A DNA stretch of 64,000 nucleotides from Siphonodentalium dalli (lineage: Eukaryota; Mollusca; Scaphopoda; Gadilida; Siphonodentaliidae). Below, in pieces: positions 1 to 13,372 of the stretch (the stretch's first letter is position 1; the number at the start of each line of letters is the position of its first letter). Under the pieces are notes generated by a model that saw only the letters and a list, made by a program, of their open reading frames with translations, had not been told where the DNA came from and did not search any database. The stretch lies in assembly GCA_032622095.1 (NCBI GenBank), contig CP136068.1:135849989-135913988 (forward strand). Reading direction: 5' to 3'. The position numbers and the translations under genes are program-made.

Positions 1-2400
1 GGGTTTCACACCCACCCCGCTCACGAGGAATGTCCTAATGGAGGAAAAAGTGAGAATTAGCTATCTGCTTTCGATTTAAATGATCATTTGGAGATGACAT
101 CATCAGAGGTTACAGGTCATGAAACATGATAAAAATGTACCACAGAAGTTTCGTACCATTTTCAACGCGGGTTTGTTAACCCTTCCTTGTTAAATTTGGG
201 AATATACCATATAGTTCAGTGGGCAAGATACTTCTAGGAGATATATATTTTACTTATTTTGAAAAATATTGTTTCAGAGGCAGCATGGTGTAGGTTGCTA
301 TATATCTATATCTAGCTGACCCTCAACTGGGCATGTAGCTGATCATATAATACTACATACATAATCCAATATTAGTTATAAATAACCGTGTTTGTATTTC
401 CTGTATTATTGTATAATGTATGCACTAGCTGCTAATAAATCATGTCTCTCTTTACTAAATAATTGGCTCCTTAACCACAGCAGAATTATGGGTAATTTTC
501 AGGATTTAGTCGGAAATATGACTTGTTGCCATTCATTGGAAAGCTGTTACTGCGTGGTGCAGCAGTAAAGATCCTGTGCCAGTTCATTCTCTTATATATG
601 CGATTATAAATAGAATGCACTGACTTACAAGGTCATGGTTATTATTGTTAGGCCAATGCATTATCTTTATTATGCGAGGATCCCTATGGGAGCATGTCAA
701 AACCTCTTTCACATATGCGACAAAAATGCCATAAAACTGCGAAAAATGTGGCGTCATTGACGTTGTTTTTTTCGACATTATCAGAGTTTTTTCGTCATTA
801 TCGCACGCCGTAACGTTGTACGTTTTCATAAATATTTCGTCATTTCGCCGTCTTCGTTTGATGTTTTCGCAATTATCGCAGTTTTGTTTCGCAGTTTTGC
901 TCAAATGTTCGCTGTTTTGTTTCAACATATTTTCGCAGTGTTTGTTTTTGTCAAGGTCGCAGCATTATTTCCGTCAATATTGCTGTTGTGTCGATATGAT
1001 TGGCAGGACAGTTTGTGTTCAATAAATACTCCATGGTCGCAGTTTTATACCGATGTGTCGCGAACGGGAATATGTCGGTGTCCATGCTGAAATTTCTCAG
1101 ATTGGAGTTTTTCTCATAAGAATTCCAATGATTTAATCGGAGTTTTCTCCGATATGAAAAATATTCTGATTTGATCGGAGTTCTGTGTATTAGTAAATTT
1201 CTCCCATCTTCTGAAATCTCCGATTTGGTTAATATCAGACAATTCAAACTTCGTTTAATCATCGATCTATATATAATATACGTCGATGGTTTAATAATGA
1301 ACTATTATTAATAGAAGATTAAAGTCCCAAATAAATGATTCCCAGACCCGATTTATATAATAGGATAGGCCTACACAATCATTTCCTATGTTTTGATGTG
1401 GCCGCAAATCCGTGGGTTTACAGTAAATGTTACAGTACAGATTGAAGTCCCCCAACAATTGCTACATCGTCGCATTAAGAGTGCTGCAGTGATACCGTAA
1501 ACAATGCAAATTTTTATTTCGAAAAAAGTTTTTGTGTGTGATTATGTAACTTGTCTTCATTTTGGGTCAACCGTCACCATTTAATTGTGCGAACTATTAT
1601 GAATAAAAGAATACAGCCAAGGACGACAATATATTGTTCCACAACCCTGATTTATAGTATACTTTCCGTATGCCACGTAGAGTTAATTTCTACAGTTTCA
1701 ATTTGTCTTTCTATACCAGACACATATTTTAATGTGGACGCAAATCAGGGGGTTTACGGCATCGTTGGATTCTGAAAGTACCATAAACCCGGTGGTGATT
1801 TTGTCATAAACAATGCTTTCATTTTCGCAATATAAGTATGAAATCATTGTTAGATAGATATCGGAAGCGCAGTGTTATCATGATTAATTCGTCTGCGACT
1901 TTTATTTCAAATCTACACATTTTATTCAATATATATCAGCGATCAGATGCGATAAAGTTAAGTTAATACAAAACATATTATATATTAGTTTTTTAAATTG
2001 GAATTTCCACGAATTGCCCGTGTTATGTTGTGCTATTTTTAGCACTGTAATTTCCCAGGCCAATCTTAGTTTCGTTTGTGGGTAGCATTGACTGGCAAAG
2101 GAGTTGAGTGTTATGTTTTTCTCGATTCTTTATTGAATGAATAATAAAAACATGGATAATGATATACATACCATTATATGTAAAGAATGAACTTTGGGGG
2201 TATGGCTCTATGCCTGGCGTTGATACAATGTGATGACGGCTTGTTCTATATCGGGTCTATTGCTTCAAATGCTGGATGGACGGCTGTCGCTCCCGTTGTG
2301 AGTGGGTTCAGCTGGTTTCAAATTCCTGTGTGATTTCATCTTTTTTTGTCCCCGACGTTTCCGTCGGAGGACTATAGAAATGACCCTCGTCCGTGCGTCC
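1..2400. other. Intergenic, dispersed repeat fragments
   Basis: No gene seen. 462-555 is one arm of the TA-flanked foldback MITE found intact elsewhere (ATTATGGGTAA..TTTAGTCGG). 575-730 carries the dispersed AATGCATT..TATATGCGA hairpin motif. 740-1080 is T- and CG-rich, with TTTTCGC/TTTCG reiterations related to 3560-3800. Confidence 0.5.
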
Positions 2401-2850
2401 GAGATTGGGTACCTTCATGGTGTAATCAACTCCTCCTACAGTTTTAAATGTAGAGATTTGAAACTCTGGGATATTGTTCCTAACATGTTGGTGATTTGTA
2501 ACATCTATATAGCTAATAAAAAATATCATTTTTTCCATATTTTCGGGGGGTTTTTGACTTAGAAAATTTGGAACATTTTTGCCTTTTGGATGAGATTGGG
2601 TACCTTCAAGGTGTAATCAACTCCTCCTACAGTTTTAAATGTAGAGATTTGAAACTCTGGGATATTGTTCCTAACATGTTGGTGATTTGTAACATCTATA
2701 TAGCTAATAAAAAATATCATTTTTTCCATATTTTCGGGGGGTTTTTGACTTAGAAAATTTGGAACATTTTTGCCTTTTGGATGAGATTGGGTACCTTCAT
2801 GGTGTAATCAACTCCTCCTACCGTTTTAAATGTAGAGATTTGAAACTCTG
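2401..2850. repeat. Tandem repeat, 191-bp period, about 2.4 copies
   Basis: GAGATTGGGTACCTTCA recurs at 2401, 2592 and 2783, exactly 191 bp apart. The first two units are nearly identical; the third breaks off after about 70 bp into a short 27-bp duplication (ATTTCTTTAACAAAGCGGCC, at 2868-2920). Flanking CCCCGACG and GTCGGGGG look like ends of a dispersed element. Confidence 0.85.
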
Positions 2851-2929
2851 GTTTAATTTCTTTAACAAAGCGGCCATCGACATTTTTAAAAATTTCTTTA
2901 ACAAAGCGGCCATCGACTTGCCACGTTGT

Positions 2930-4237
2930 CGGGGGACACTGTGGTCGGCCGACCTTTTATTTTGTTAGATGTGTGATACCTGGGGTTGTGAAAACCCTAA
3001 CTTCTTCGTAATGTCGACCTGTGTAAACTGCTGGTCTAATAATTTCCCAACTGCGTATATATGTCCGCTACCGATAGATCTATTCGATTTCATCAGTGTT
3101 TCGTAGCCATGATCGAACTGATATTATGACATCCAAGTCGCTTCACTTGGGATTTTATATATTTAATGTGTTGTTTTTGTCCAATGAGTTAAACCATTGT
3201 TCATTAATTGAGAAGACATCACGACAACAACAACAACAAAACTGTCGCACAGTTCACGCATAGTTGTGAGGGACAGGTATACGTCATTATATGTCAGTAT
3301 ATGTTTGTATAGCCTTTTGCTAATGTCACCCCTTCACACATTTGGAATGTGTTGACTATTGTTTAATTAGGCCTTGTATAAACTCATGTCTATCAAAACA
3401 GTCAAACTGTCAAGTCATTGTACTTGTGTGTTAACTGCATAGAGTTGTTTGTATGGCCTTTGGCTGAACTTTATTTTCCTTCACACTATTCAGCCAATCA
3501 AAATTCAGCTGGCATCTGATTACGCAGAAGGCAAAAATAAATGCGCGAATTTATGAAGTCCCGACAACATCGCATCGATGTTTTAACTTTTCGTCGTTTG
3601 CGAATATCGATCAATGTTTCGACGTCGCGACTTTCGCGTTGTCGAAAGTTTCGACATTTTACGGAAATGTTTGGTCTGTTGTTGTTTCGACGTTATCGCA
3701 CTTTTATGGCCATTTTTTGGCCATTTTTGCACACTTACGTCTAAAGTTTTTCGACATTATCAACAATATTTTCGCATATGCGAAAGAGGTTTTGACATGC
3801 TCCCTAAGGGAGACTCGTATGTAAAAGAAAATGCATTGGCACAATGTTTTCATAAAATTTCAGGAAGGTCGAGACATGGGATCGTTAAGCAATTTGAGCA
3901 GACGGCAATTATATACAGCAACATTTACACCTCGCGCCGACTGAGACTGGTGTGGATTTATGCATAAAACAGTACGACAATGACCCCAACAGCTTCACTG
4001 GTTAACCCTTTCTATTCTAAATTCTCATTGACGAGTAGTCCCCTTAGGAAATGTTCAGATAATAAGTTCAACAAAGCCTCAGTCGGGGTGGTCTGTAAGT
4101 CATAAGTCTGTAGAGAGTGCAAGAAATGAATGGCTTTGGACTGGACTGGCTGCATTAGGCCTACACTACAGGCCCTACAGATTCAAATTCAACGGATGTT
4201 TTTTGTGTTATTTTGTATCGAATGTATGTTGTGTCAA

Positions 4238-4268
<31 letters not shown>

Positions 4269-4690
4269 ACGCTCTCCCCTCTCTCTCATTCTCTTTCATT
4301 CCCTTTCTCACCCTTAACTTCCGTATTACAATGTTATACCGTATCTCAATCCTAAATAATATTCCAATCAATCAAAACTATATATCCCGTCTGCTTTACC
4401 ACAAGTGATATTTTTGTCACTTGAGGTAACATTTATTCCACGAGGAGAGGACTTTTTGCTTGTTGTCCAATCCTCTTCATAAATCTATATATTTCTACAT
4501 GTATATTATGTTTATGTCATATGTTTGATTTTTTGAAATAAATATTGTTTGCACCAAATTCAACTCAAGTCTCCAACAGTGACCTGTAGTATTAAAATGA
4601 CTAATTTCAAAATGTGTGGCCCAGTATTAGATATGTTGGGGAAGGGCAGATCATGCCATGAATCTCTACTCTGGCTATTAAATATGACTT
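2930..4690. other. Intergenic with repeat fragments and a (CT)n microsatellite
   Basis: No gene seen. 3560-3850 repeats the TTTCGAC/TATGCGA-rich family of 700-1080 in opposite orientation. 4003-4080 is a fragment of the TTAACCCTTTCTA MITE family. A CT dinucleotide run occupies about 4240-4266. Confidence 0.5.
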
Positions 4691-4699
4691 TGAGAGGCC

Positions 4700-5866
4700 A
4701 CATTCACATTTAATAATGAATTGCGCTTAAGTACAATTGAATGCACTTAAGCGAAATTTATTGCACTTAAGGGCAAATGATTGTGCATAAATGTGATAAA
4801 ATATTGTGCTTAAGTATACAAATAGGCCATTTATGCTTAAGCGTTATGAGTTGCACTTAAGCATGATTAATTGCGCTCCAAGTGCAATTAATTGTAACTA
4901 CTATCTAACCTACCCATAAAATATTTATTGGCATAACCTGGAGTATCGCCTAGCAACAAAAGAGGAGCATGTGCTAATTTTAATCTTTTTAATAAGCCTA
5001 CATGTAGTACAGTTACCTGTAACGATATGTGTGCAACAATCAAAGATAATCCATAATTTCATATTATCAACATCCCTTATAAATATCCAAAAAATGGATG
5101 ACTCCTCTAGTATGTTTTAATATAATTTTTTTAAAGAATTTTTGCACAGATTTGGGCCATAGAAAGAATGTGGTGTCACTGTATGAGGGCTTGCTTACCT
5201 CATATGGTGTACTTATTGAAGTTATTGACTTAAATCGGGTGAAAAACCCAATTGTCATATTATCAGCATCCCTGTCCCAAAAATTGGTGTTTCATTCCGG
5301 GAGCTTTGGTGTCTCACTCCTCGAGCTCTGGTAGTTTTATTAAATCAGCGTTTCTTGCACAGATCTATAGTATTTCCATGTCATATACTGTAGTGCGAAT
5401 ATGGTGTCACTGAGGACCTGCTTCCCTCATATGGTGTACCTAGTATATATATATTACTCGAAAATCAAAGTTGCCCCAACTAATACAGAAGGAAATGCTA
5501 TCACGAGTCTACCATTTCGATAAAGAACTTAGGCTTGCTCCCTATCCATCCAAACCAATGAAAACAAGAGGTGATATGTCAATAAGAGCTAAGGTTGAGT
5601 TGTGGATAAACCTATATTTTATACATATAACCATGAAATGCGCTTAAGATTAGGCAATTGATTGCGCTTAAGCAAAAATAATTATGTTTTCAAGAACAAA
5701 TTACTATGCTTAAGTGCAATCGAAGTGCAATCGATTGCACTTAAGAGCAATGATTGTGCTTAAGCACAATGATAAGTTCAACTAATTGTGCTTAAGTGTA
5801 ATTATTTGTGCTTAAGTGCAATTAATTGCGCTTAAGCGCACTTCATTATTAAATGTCAATTTGGCC
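4700..5866. repeat. Inverted-repeat element with CTTAAG-rich subterminal arms
   Basis: Left arm (about 4700-4895) and right arm (about 5636-5866) are inverted copies sharing ACATTTAATAATGAA and then many GCACTTAA/TTAAGCGCAA units. The core (4900-5635) has two diverged direct copies of a GTGTCACTG..CTCATATGGTGTAC segment. It fits a non-autonomous DNA transposon with subterminal repeats. I could not define its target-site duplication. Confidence 0.6.
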
Positions 5867-7362
5867 TCCCAGAGGCTAATGCCCATAGAAATCATATTCT
5901 ACCAGTACAAAACCTGGGAACTTTTTGAAGTTTTGATAGGGAACCTTATAAAGCTGAAAAAATAACAAGGGGAATATATTTCTTTGTCAATACTTGTCGC
6001 TTAACAGTTTATTCATAAGTAGGCGAAAGTGCCAGCTCGAGATGACATTATTTAACAGACTTGATGGGTGAGTTTGCTATGCGCACTTACAATTATGGAA
6101 TTTCTCCAGGGTAATTAATTCAGTGTTTTTGTGATATCAGCTCACTAAAGCCAGGTGTCTTCAATTCATATTTATTATGTTATACACAGGAAACTATAAA
6201 ATACTTGTTATAGAAAGAGATAATGATTAATCCATCTGTAAGAGTAAGGATTTTTCAAGTTTTGTGTCTTCAAGAATGGGAGTGTATCACACTGAGCCAA
6301 ATTCAATATATGATGGTCAGGTATTTCAAAAAGTAGAAAAAAAAATTAACAGCTTTTTCATTGTTTTAGTAATTTTCTGACTAGATTGTGTACAAAATAT
6401 GATTTCTTTATTAGTCTATGATGAAGACAAAACTATTTTTGAACAAATTGTGTGTTAGACTTACAAACTGTGAAGGGATTTCCAAACACATTGTGATTCT
6501 ATCTTTTTACAATTGAAAGCGTTCTAAGAGGAAAGTTTTTGAATAATTTAGCACATTTCATGACTGGAGCTTCCTGAAATTTTGCGAAAACACTGTACCA
6601 ATGCATTCTCTTATATTTTATGACAGTCTACCATAAGCAGTCGGCAGACTCACATATTTAAGAGAATTCATTGGCCTAACAACATTTATCTTGACTATGC
6701 AAGCCACTGCATTCTTTTATATATACAAGGTGCCATATGGGAGACCATTATTTAGGCCAAAACAAAATATACCTGTGTTTCTGGTGACATGCAAGAGAAA
6801 AATAGGGGCGGGAGGGTGGCTTTCCATTTTTTCATTTTATTTTCAACTTGGCTCAAAATAAATATGAATACCCCCCCCCCCCCCCCCTCCCAGACTTCTT
6901 CTCCTTGTTTATAATGTACTATAAAATAATAAAACTAAGTACATAGTATTAGAATATACATGTAGTGTAATTCATTGTTTTATTGAATAAGACATGACAA
7001 AATTAATTTGATTCAGCTGTGACCTAACTGAATTAATTAACTGAAGAGTGGTATAATTTCCAGTTTAACAGTACACGCGATGTGTCCATTTTTTCGGAAA
7101 TAAATCAGTTTACAAGGAAAATAAAATTGGATGCGTACTATATTTGCAAAATCAGTAAAATGAAAATGGTCGGGGTCGCCAGAATAGGGGCGTGCGGGTC
7201 ACCATAAACACATGTCTTTTTTATTTTGGCCTTATGATTAATCCTTCCATAACTGGAGCTTCATGAAATTTTTTGAAAACCTGAGCCAATCCAGAAAACG
7301 AGAAGTGCACATTGACAGTCATTATGACACAGTGTCACATCAATGTCACTATAAATTCCCAA
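5867..7362. other. Intergenic, repeat fragments
   Basis: No gene seen. 6555-6760 is a diverged copy of the CATGACTGGAGCTTCCTGAAA MITE with its AATGCATTCTCTTATAT hairpin. A 17-base C run lies at 6871-6887. Confidence 0.45.
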
Positions 7363-7856
7363 TCTCATATATATTTTGAAGACCTCTGTCTGTCTGTCTG
7401 TTTGTCATTAATACAAATCTATGATTCTCGACCGATCGGGACGAAACTTGGTACGTGTGTGTAGTTTGACCAGGCGGTGGTCGTTGTCATATTGCCGAGC
7501 CCGTGTGACGCCAGCTTCGCACATGCGCAGACGAGATCTCGGAAACGGGTGGAGCTATCGACTTGAAATTTGCTATGTGAATGTATCTTGCCCCGGATAC
7601 GAATTTTATCAGGTCGCCGAGCCTGTGCGACGCCAGCTTCGCACATGCGCAGATGAGATATCTGAAACGGGTGGAGCTATCGACTTGAAATTTGCTATGT
7701 GAATGTATCTTGCCCCGGATACAAATTTTATCGGGTCGCCGAGCACGTGCGACGCCAGCTTCGCGCATGCGCAGACCAGATCTCGGAAACGGGTGGAGCT
7801 ATCGACTTGAAATTTGGTTTTTGAATAGCCCGGACAACGTCGGGCTCATCGGCTAG
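7363..7856 (+). mobile_element. Non-autonomous Helitron, copy 1
   Basis: It starts TCTCATATATATTTTG after AA and ends CTAG before T, the Helitron pattern (5' TC, 3' CTRR, inserted between A and T, no duplication). Next to the 3' end is a hairpin, AGCCCGGACAACGTCGGGCT. It contains 122-bp tandem repeats and is followed directly by a second copy. Confidence 0.75.
7496..7815. repeat. 122-bp tandem repeat inside the Helitron
   Basis: CCAGCTTCGC recurs at 7511, 7633 and 7755, a spacing of exactly 122 bp, within units that also share GGGTGGAGCTATCGACTTG. Confidence 0.85.
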
Positions 7857-8457
7857 TCTCATATATATTTTGAGACTTCCGTAAATATATGTGTATATGT
7901 GTCCTCTATAGAATCGATAACGTCTGGTCAGATTGAGCTCAAACTTCCTATCTAAGGGTAAAAAACCCACGAGAATAGTCGTCGCGGCATTTTGGAGAAG
8001 CTCTGAGCACTCATTCTCCACTCCCAATCATCAAAATCACAGCAAACGGCACGGCGGGGTTAATCGGGTTGATAGTTAAAGAGCGTTCCTATCCGCAGTG
8101 TAGTTGATAAAGAACGTATGTGCGTAATGTGATTCTTACGTCTGTACACGGGAGTCAGCGTCGGTATCCAGACATGAGCGTGTTGTGTGATTGTGTACCC
8201 ACAAATGATATATATGTGTGTGTCCTTTATAGACTTGAACCGATTGAGCTCAAACTTGCTACCGGGAAGTGTCATGGGCGGGTTAAATTGTGACCCCGAC
8301 CTTACATTGACCTTGAAAATTATCAATTCAAGGTCAAATCGGGTAAAACTGGCGGATTTCGACGAATTGAAATTTTTTTTATTAAAATAGTTAATTAAAA
8401 AAGCTTTTTCGAACAAAGCCATGAGACGCTCCACGCCAGTGGCGGGCTAACCTGCTA
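7857..8457 (+). mobile_element. Non-autonomous Helitron, copy 2 (head-to-tail with copy 1)
   Basis: It starts TCTCATATATATTTTGAG immediately after the CTAG of copy 1 and ends CCTGCTAG before TA. A short hairpin, CGCCAGTGGCG, lies near the end. No Rep/helicase coding sequence is present. Confidence 0.7.
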
Positions 8458-10869
8458 GTATAATATATAACAATATTTCCCTGTAAAATACTTTTAGGTT
8501 GATATTTTTTTACTGAGATGTATTTATAAATATTCTTTGTATCCTAATATAATTACACAGGCCAAAGGCTTTTAGCTATTTATGAGTGTGATTTGGCTTA
8601 AAGATGGATCATCTCTTCCTAAATGTTTTCTATAATTTCCAGGGTATAAAATAATAATGATAAGTCAAGTTGTCAAAGACAGCAGTCCAGAAACGCTTCT
8701 ATCATTTTTTTTTACTATTTTCCTGCTTGCTATGCTCCGAACGTTTCCTCAAGCGATAAAATGTCGTTAATTATTTGTATGTATACCAGGGGGGGTCGGA
8801 AAAAAGTGACAGTATGCTGAAAATATTTTTTTCCGGCTCTTGTGTACCCACCACCCCCTTATTTGAAGGAAAAAATATTTTTTCCAGTTCCGTGCGGGGT
8901 ACCCACCCCGTTTTTACCTCCAAATCTGTAGTCTCACATCAGTTAAGCTTGATGGTCAGTATTGCAGTTACCCTATTTCTGTTTCTGGTTCTTCTTAGTC
9001 ATTTCAACATCGAGAAGAACCACATGAAAAAATGAATGAAACATAAATTTAAATCTGAGAACAAATAAGAATCGTATAAACACTGTGGGGTATATGCTCC
9101 TCGAATTATCATTCGGGGAGGATAGGATAGGATAGGATAGGATATTTTATTTCAATATACACATATTAATGCATGATACATTTGACAAATATTACATTGT
9201 ATATTCGAGGGGGTGGCATAGTCAGGATAGACTGTCTTACTGCCGCCCCCTTAAAGATGAAAAGATGTTACGTTAGGCGGTCAAGAGGGGAATAAGGCCG
9301 CTGGACGGCCGGCCTGCCGTAGTAGCGAAAACCCTGATTATTTACCATTTGAAAGAGGAAGCTCCAAAACATTGCATTATCGACTTATCCAGTGTAATAA
9401 ACTGTTTTTGTTGAGTTGCCAACGCGTTTTGTCATCAAGATTGAAGTAAAAATTAGTAGTATTTTCAATGCAGGGGGAATAACTCTATATATTAAAGATA
9501 GAGTTCTTCCCCTTTCATTGAAAAAGTTTGAATTCTGTTGCATTCTGGGTTCCAGAGGGGGGAACTCTTCAGCAGTTTTCTATTTCTCTGTGGGCATACT
9601 TCTGAGACACAAGATGTTTCAAATAGTGATGAATTATAGTATTTTAATCATATTTTATGGCATTGATTGTTATTAAAACCGTATATCAAGTCACTATAAA
9701 AACAATAATCTGAAACTCTAAAATTAAGTGGGCCTTTAACATATAGCCTATTATAGGCGGACCGAACCGTTTTGGACCAGTCCAGACATGTGTACCGGAC
9801 CGGAATGGCCTGGACCGGATTGGTCCGCATCACTACTCGTGATTAGTAAATGTGCATTGATGACCAGGGGACCTCGTGAATAGTGAATGCACAGTGACGA
9901 CCCGGGGACATCGTGGTGAGAAAATGTATAGTAATCACATGGGACCTCGTGGTTAGTATATGTACAGTAACGACCTGGCGACCTCGTGGGTACTAAATGA
10001 CCAGGGGACCTCGCTTTTTTGCTTATTTTATTCCACATAATGTGGATCATACAAAGCTTAAATTAGTGCAGACTGGGTTTGTATGGGCACCTACTTGGTC
10101 GGTATAATGAATGAATACTATGAATATACATGTGAGTGGAACCGAGTAGGAATAATGTGAGTGAGGTTTTGTGAATTTGTTTTTCTTTAGTTAACATACA
10201 TACTAGATACTAGAGTGAATTCTGTTTTGTAATGTTTATTTGTTTTGTTTTGTTGGTTGTTTTTGTTTTTTTATCAGAAAATTATGAAAATGACAAATGT
10301 CCAGCACCGTATTTTGAGGCCTGATAAACACAGTATAATTTGGGGCTTTGGTGATTAATGTAGGCCTTTATATCTATTATTGTATGTTATATTTGCGATG
10401 TTACTCGACTCTTATTTGATATTGTTTATCCTGGAGTCCGAAGCAATAGTAAATTACGGGAACTAAATCAGAAGCAAATTACGGGAACATAATTTTTGAG
10501 TAATTAATTAATAGTAATAATTATTTATGTCTAACATATTGTCTTAGTCTGAGGAAGGGATGGTCAACACCACATAAAAATGAAACAAGAAAAAGACACA
10601 TCATTTGTGAAAACATTGTTTTATTGCTCTGTATTGATAATAAAGCCAAACATAGTGATCGTATAGCCATTCCCCCCCCCCCCCCCCCAATTTATAACCC
10701 AAAATGTACTGTATTGTTATATTATGCAGATTAAACTGACCACGGTAATAGTATAATTGATAGATAGCCGCTATAGACACAGAAATTTACTAACTAAATG
10801 GAAGGGTGCTGATATTTGTATAGCATAAGAGATGCTCAACTAGCATGGCCCACCAACATCATAGTAGCA
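8458..10869. other. Intergenic, simple repeats and element fragments
   Basis: No gene seen. A GATAG pentamer run spans about 9119-9144. A CCGG-rich hAT-like end (GGACCGGATTGGTCCGCATCACTA) lies near 9755-9835. A G/C-rich element tail with CGAAAACCCTG lies near 9300-9333. A 17-base C run is at 10672-10688. Confidence 0.45.
9862..10020. repeat. Minisatellite, ~37-bp period
   Basis: The GACCTCGTG-type core recurs at about 9871, 9908, 9944, 9981 and 10008, with diverged spacers. Confidence 0.75.
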
Positions 10870-10963
10870 GTATAGGCAGGGTTTCCGCTATGGGGATGGT
10901 GGCCGCTGCGGGCAAATCTCAGTCCATAAAAACTGAATATCTGCAAGTATTTAGGTAATTTAA

Positions 10964-11376
10964 CCCTTTACCCAACAAAACGGCCAAAAACGCCCAAATA
11001 AAGCTTCAACAGCCTAAAATATCTTCGGTCTGTCTCAATAACGCCATACAAATATGGATATCATTGGAACTGGTTCATTGACCACATTGTGATGGTTACA
11101 GTTATGCCCTGTGCCAATGCATTCTCTTATATATGCGAGTCGACCATAGTTCGCCTCGCATATATAAGAGAATGCATTGGCCTTACAATCTTTAACAATT
11201 TTATAATTTTTTCTTACATTTTTTAACAATTTTAATATTTTACTTTTTTCTTTGACAATTTTATCATTTTTAATATGTTAAGCCAATGCATTCTCTTATA
11301 TATGCGAGGCGACCTATGGTCGACTCGCATATATAGGAGAATGCATTGGCACAGGGCCGTTCTGTTGGGTAAAGGG
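10964..11376. mobile_element. piggyBac-like MITE (TTAA duplication)
   Basis: TTAA lies at 10960-10963 and 11377-11380, with inverted ends CCCTTTACCCAACA and TGTTGGGTAAAGGG. It carries two copies of the AATGCATTCTCTTATATATGCGA hairpin (11110-11190 and 11280-11355). TTAA plus CCCTTT ends is the piggyBac signature. Confidence 0.8.
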
Positions 11377-11416
11377 TTAAACTTGGCGACTAAATGTCAA
11401 GTTCAATTCACAGGTA

Positions 11417-11623
11417 CAGCAATGCTCTAATTAATCGACTTCTTAACGAGAGCAAAATTACCGTATGGGTAACTTTTCAGGATTTAGTCGGAAATATGGC
11501 TTGTTGCCATTCATCGGCGAGAGCTTTCCGATGAATGGCAACAAGCCATATTTCCGACTAAATCCTAAAAAGTTACCCATAATTCTGCTCTCGTTAAGAA
11601 GTTGATTAATTAGAGCATTACTG
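11417..11623. mobile_element. TA-flanked foldback MITE (Tc1/mariner-like), copy A
   Basis: This is a near-perfect palindrome of ~100-bp arms with almost no loop. The ends CAGYAATGCTCTAATTAATC are flanked by TA. The arms carry ATTTAGTCGGAAATATGGCT and its inverse. Confidence 0.8.
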
Positions 11624-12114
11624 TACAAAGTGTATTGACAATTTTTTTTGTACTGCCACCAACAATGGTAGGAAATTGTTAAAATTTGAAATTTTGTTCC
11701 AACTTCACTATATTCATCACAAATGTTATACTATGAAATATTCCTGATCATTCTTCAGTGGTTAACATATAGATCTCGTCAACATAATCTTTAATGAGAA
11801 CCAAGAACAGTGATCTTAGATGAGAATGTTATCACGATGTATCCAGTCAAAATAAACCATGTGGACTTTAGTGATGTCCGCGTCGATATCTTTCAGAATA
11901 CTGAAATAATAATTGTCAATGTGTGTGTAGCCCCGAAAAGCATTCATTTCCTTCCAAATGGTTCACTAGTTGTCAGCGTTAATACATGGGCAATTAAAAT
12001 TATCTTTTGTTCATTACTCCGTTGGTTTTATTTAGTGGCAGATATACACGTGTCGTATCCGTGGATCGGGTAGGAAATTTGGGTGAGGGGGAAAGGGACC
12101 TGGCGGAAACTCTG

Positions 12115-12961
12115 GTATAGGACAATTTAATCACTATTATTTAATATTAGGCGCTTGAAAACTATTTGTGGCTTTAATATCTATTTATAACACAAATACA
12201 ATGCAACGCATAGACAACATAGAACATTCCATAGACAACATAGAACATTCGTGAGTGAGATGATAGAAGATAAAAGGGTTGATGGGATGAATGTGTGGCT
12301 TGATGCTAGAATGCAGATCTGTGAAAATTCTCTGTAAATATCTTGAATAAATATCACCCAATACAGATAACAAATAATTGCAGGTTATGTGAAAATCGAA
12401 AGAATTTGTTCGAGCACTTAACATCTTAATTTTTTTGAATCACCGGTTACAAGCAGTCGCTATTTCCAACCAAATGATGCATTTACTGTTATATTTCACT
12501 GTTTTGTTGGATTAAATATAAATGTGTATTCGGTTCGAAATGAAACTATGTTTGCTGGGGCTAAGAATGTTGCCATCAGCATTGATTTCACAAGGATAGT
12601 TCCCCTGTGCACTTGGGGTGTAACTCAAATCCGTGTTCTTATGTATTTGTGAATGGTAGACCACCAAGATACATTCCACCAGTGATGAGAACATGATGGC
12701 ATGGAACTCATCCTAAGCTCAGTTATTAAATTTCGATTTTTGAAATCTTATTTATTTTATCCACCTCAAATTCCATATTTGGTGATGCGCCTGTGTCGAA
12801 CTGCAATTTCCCAGCATGAGTCATCACAGATGCAAATAAACATCTTCTTTCACATGTGATTGGCATGGTATTATTACTTTATCTATTTTCATTCACAGAA
12901 TATGATTACTGAATCGGGAATAACTATACCTATATATCCACATGCAAACTATCACAAGCTA
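12115..12961. other. Intergenic, nothing recognised
   Basis: Apart from a 20-bp direct repeat (CATAGACAACATAGAACATTC twice near 12208-12250), I see no gene or element. Confidence 0.4.
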
Positions 12962-13174
12962 CTGTAATGCTCTAATTAATCGACCTCTTAACCAAAGCAG
13001 AATTATGGGTAACTTTTCAGGATTTAGTCGGAAATATGGCTTGTTGCCATTCATCGGAAAGCTCTCCCCGAGAGCTTTCCGATGAATGGCAACAAGCCAT
13101 ATTTCCGACTAAATCCTGAAAAGTTACCCATAATTCTGCTTTGGTTAAGAGGTCGATTAATTAGAGCATTACTG
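12962..13174. mobile_element. TA-flanked foldback MITE, copy B
   Basis: Same family as 11417-11623, with arms meeting at CTCTCCCCGAGAG near 13065. One terminal flank is mutated from TA. Confidence 0.8.
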
Positions 13175-13372
13175 TTCTGTCAATTCCGAGAATCATTTCT
13201 GATAATTAAATCTACCACTAACATGGATCTTGCGTGACCTCCAAAAACTCCTTTTACAGCATCAGCACATGCTTGTATATATTTCTCAATTTTTGCTAGG
13301 CTGACGGCAATTTGAGGTGAAGAAAATAATGGATTTCAAAAATTGATATATAATAAGTGAGATCTCCTAGTT

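Larger units (their letters stand above)
10877..12114. mobile_element. DNA transposon with CAGGGTTTCCGC ends and 7-bp duplication
   Basis: The ends CAGGGTTTCCGC and GCGGAAACTCTG are inverted. Both are flanked by GTATAGG (10870-10876 and 12115-12121), a 7-bp target-site duplication. A TTAA-flanked MITE and a TA-flanked foldback MITE are nested inside. An 87-codon open frame at 11810-12073 is unrecognised and probably not a gene. Superfamily uncertain (hAT- or P-like). Confidence 0.8.

Noticed and set aside
4240-4266. Pyrimidine (CT) run near open frame 4130-4408
   Set aside because: It is a simple microsatellite, and the Ser/Leu-rich peptide is its translation.
7419-7768. Overlapping open frames with repeated Arg/Ala-rich peptides
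   Set aside because: They occur on both strands and follow the 122-bp Helitron repeat. No family resemblance.
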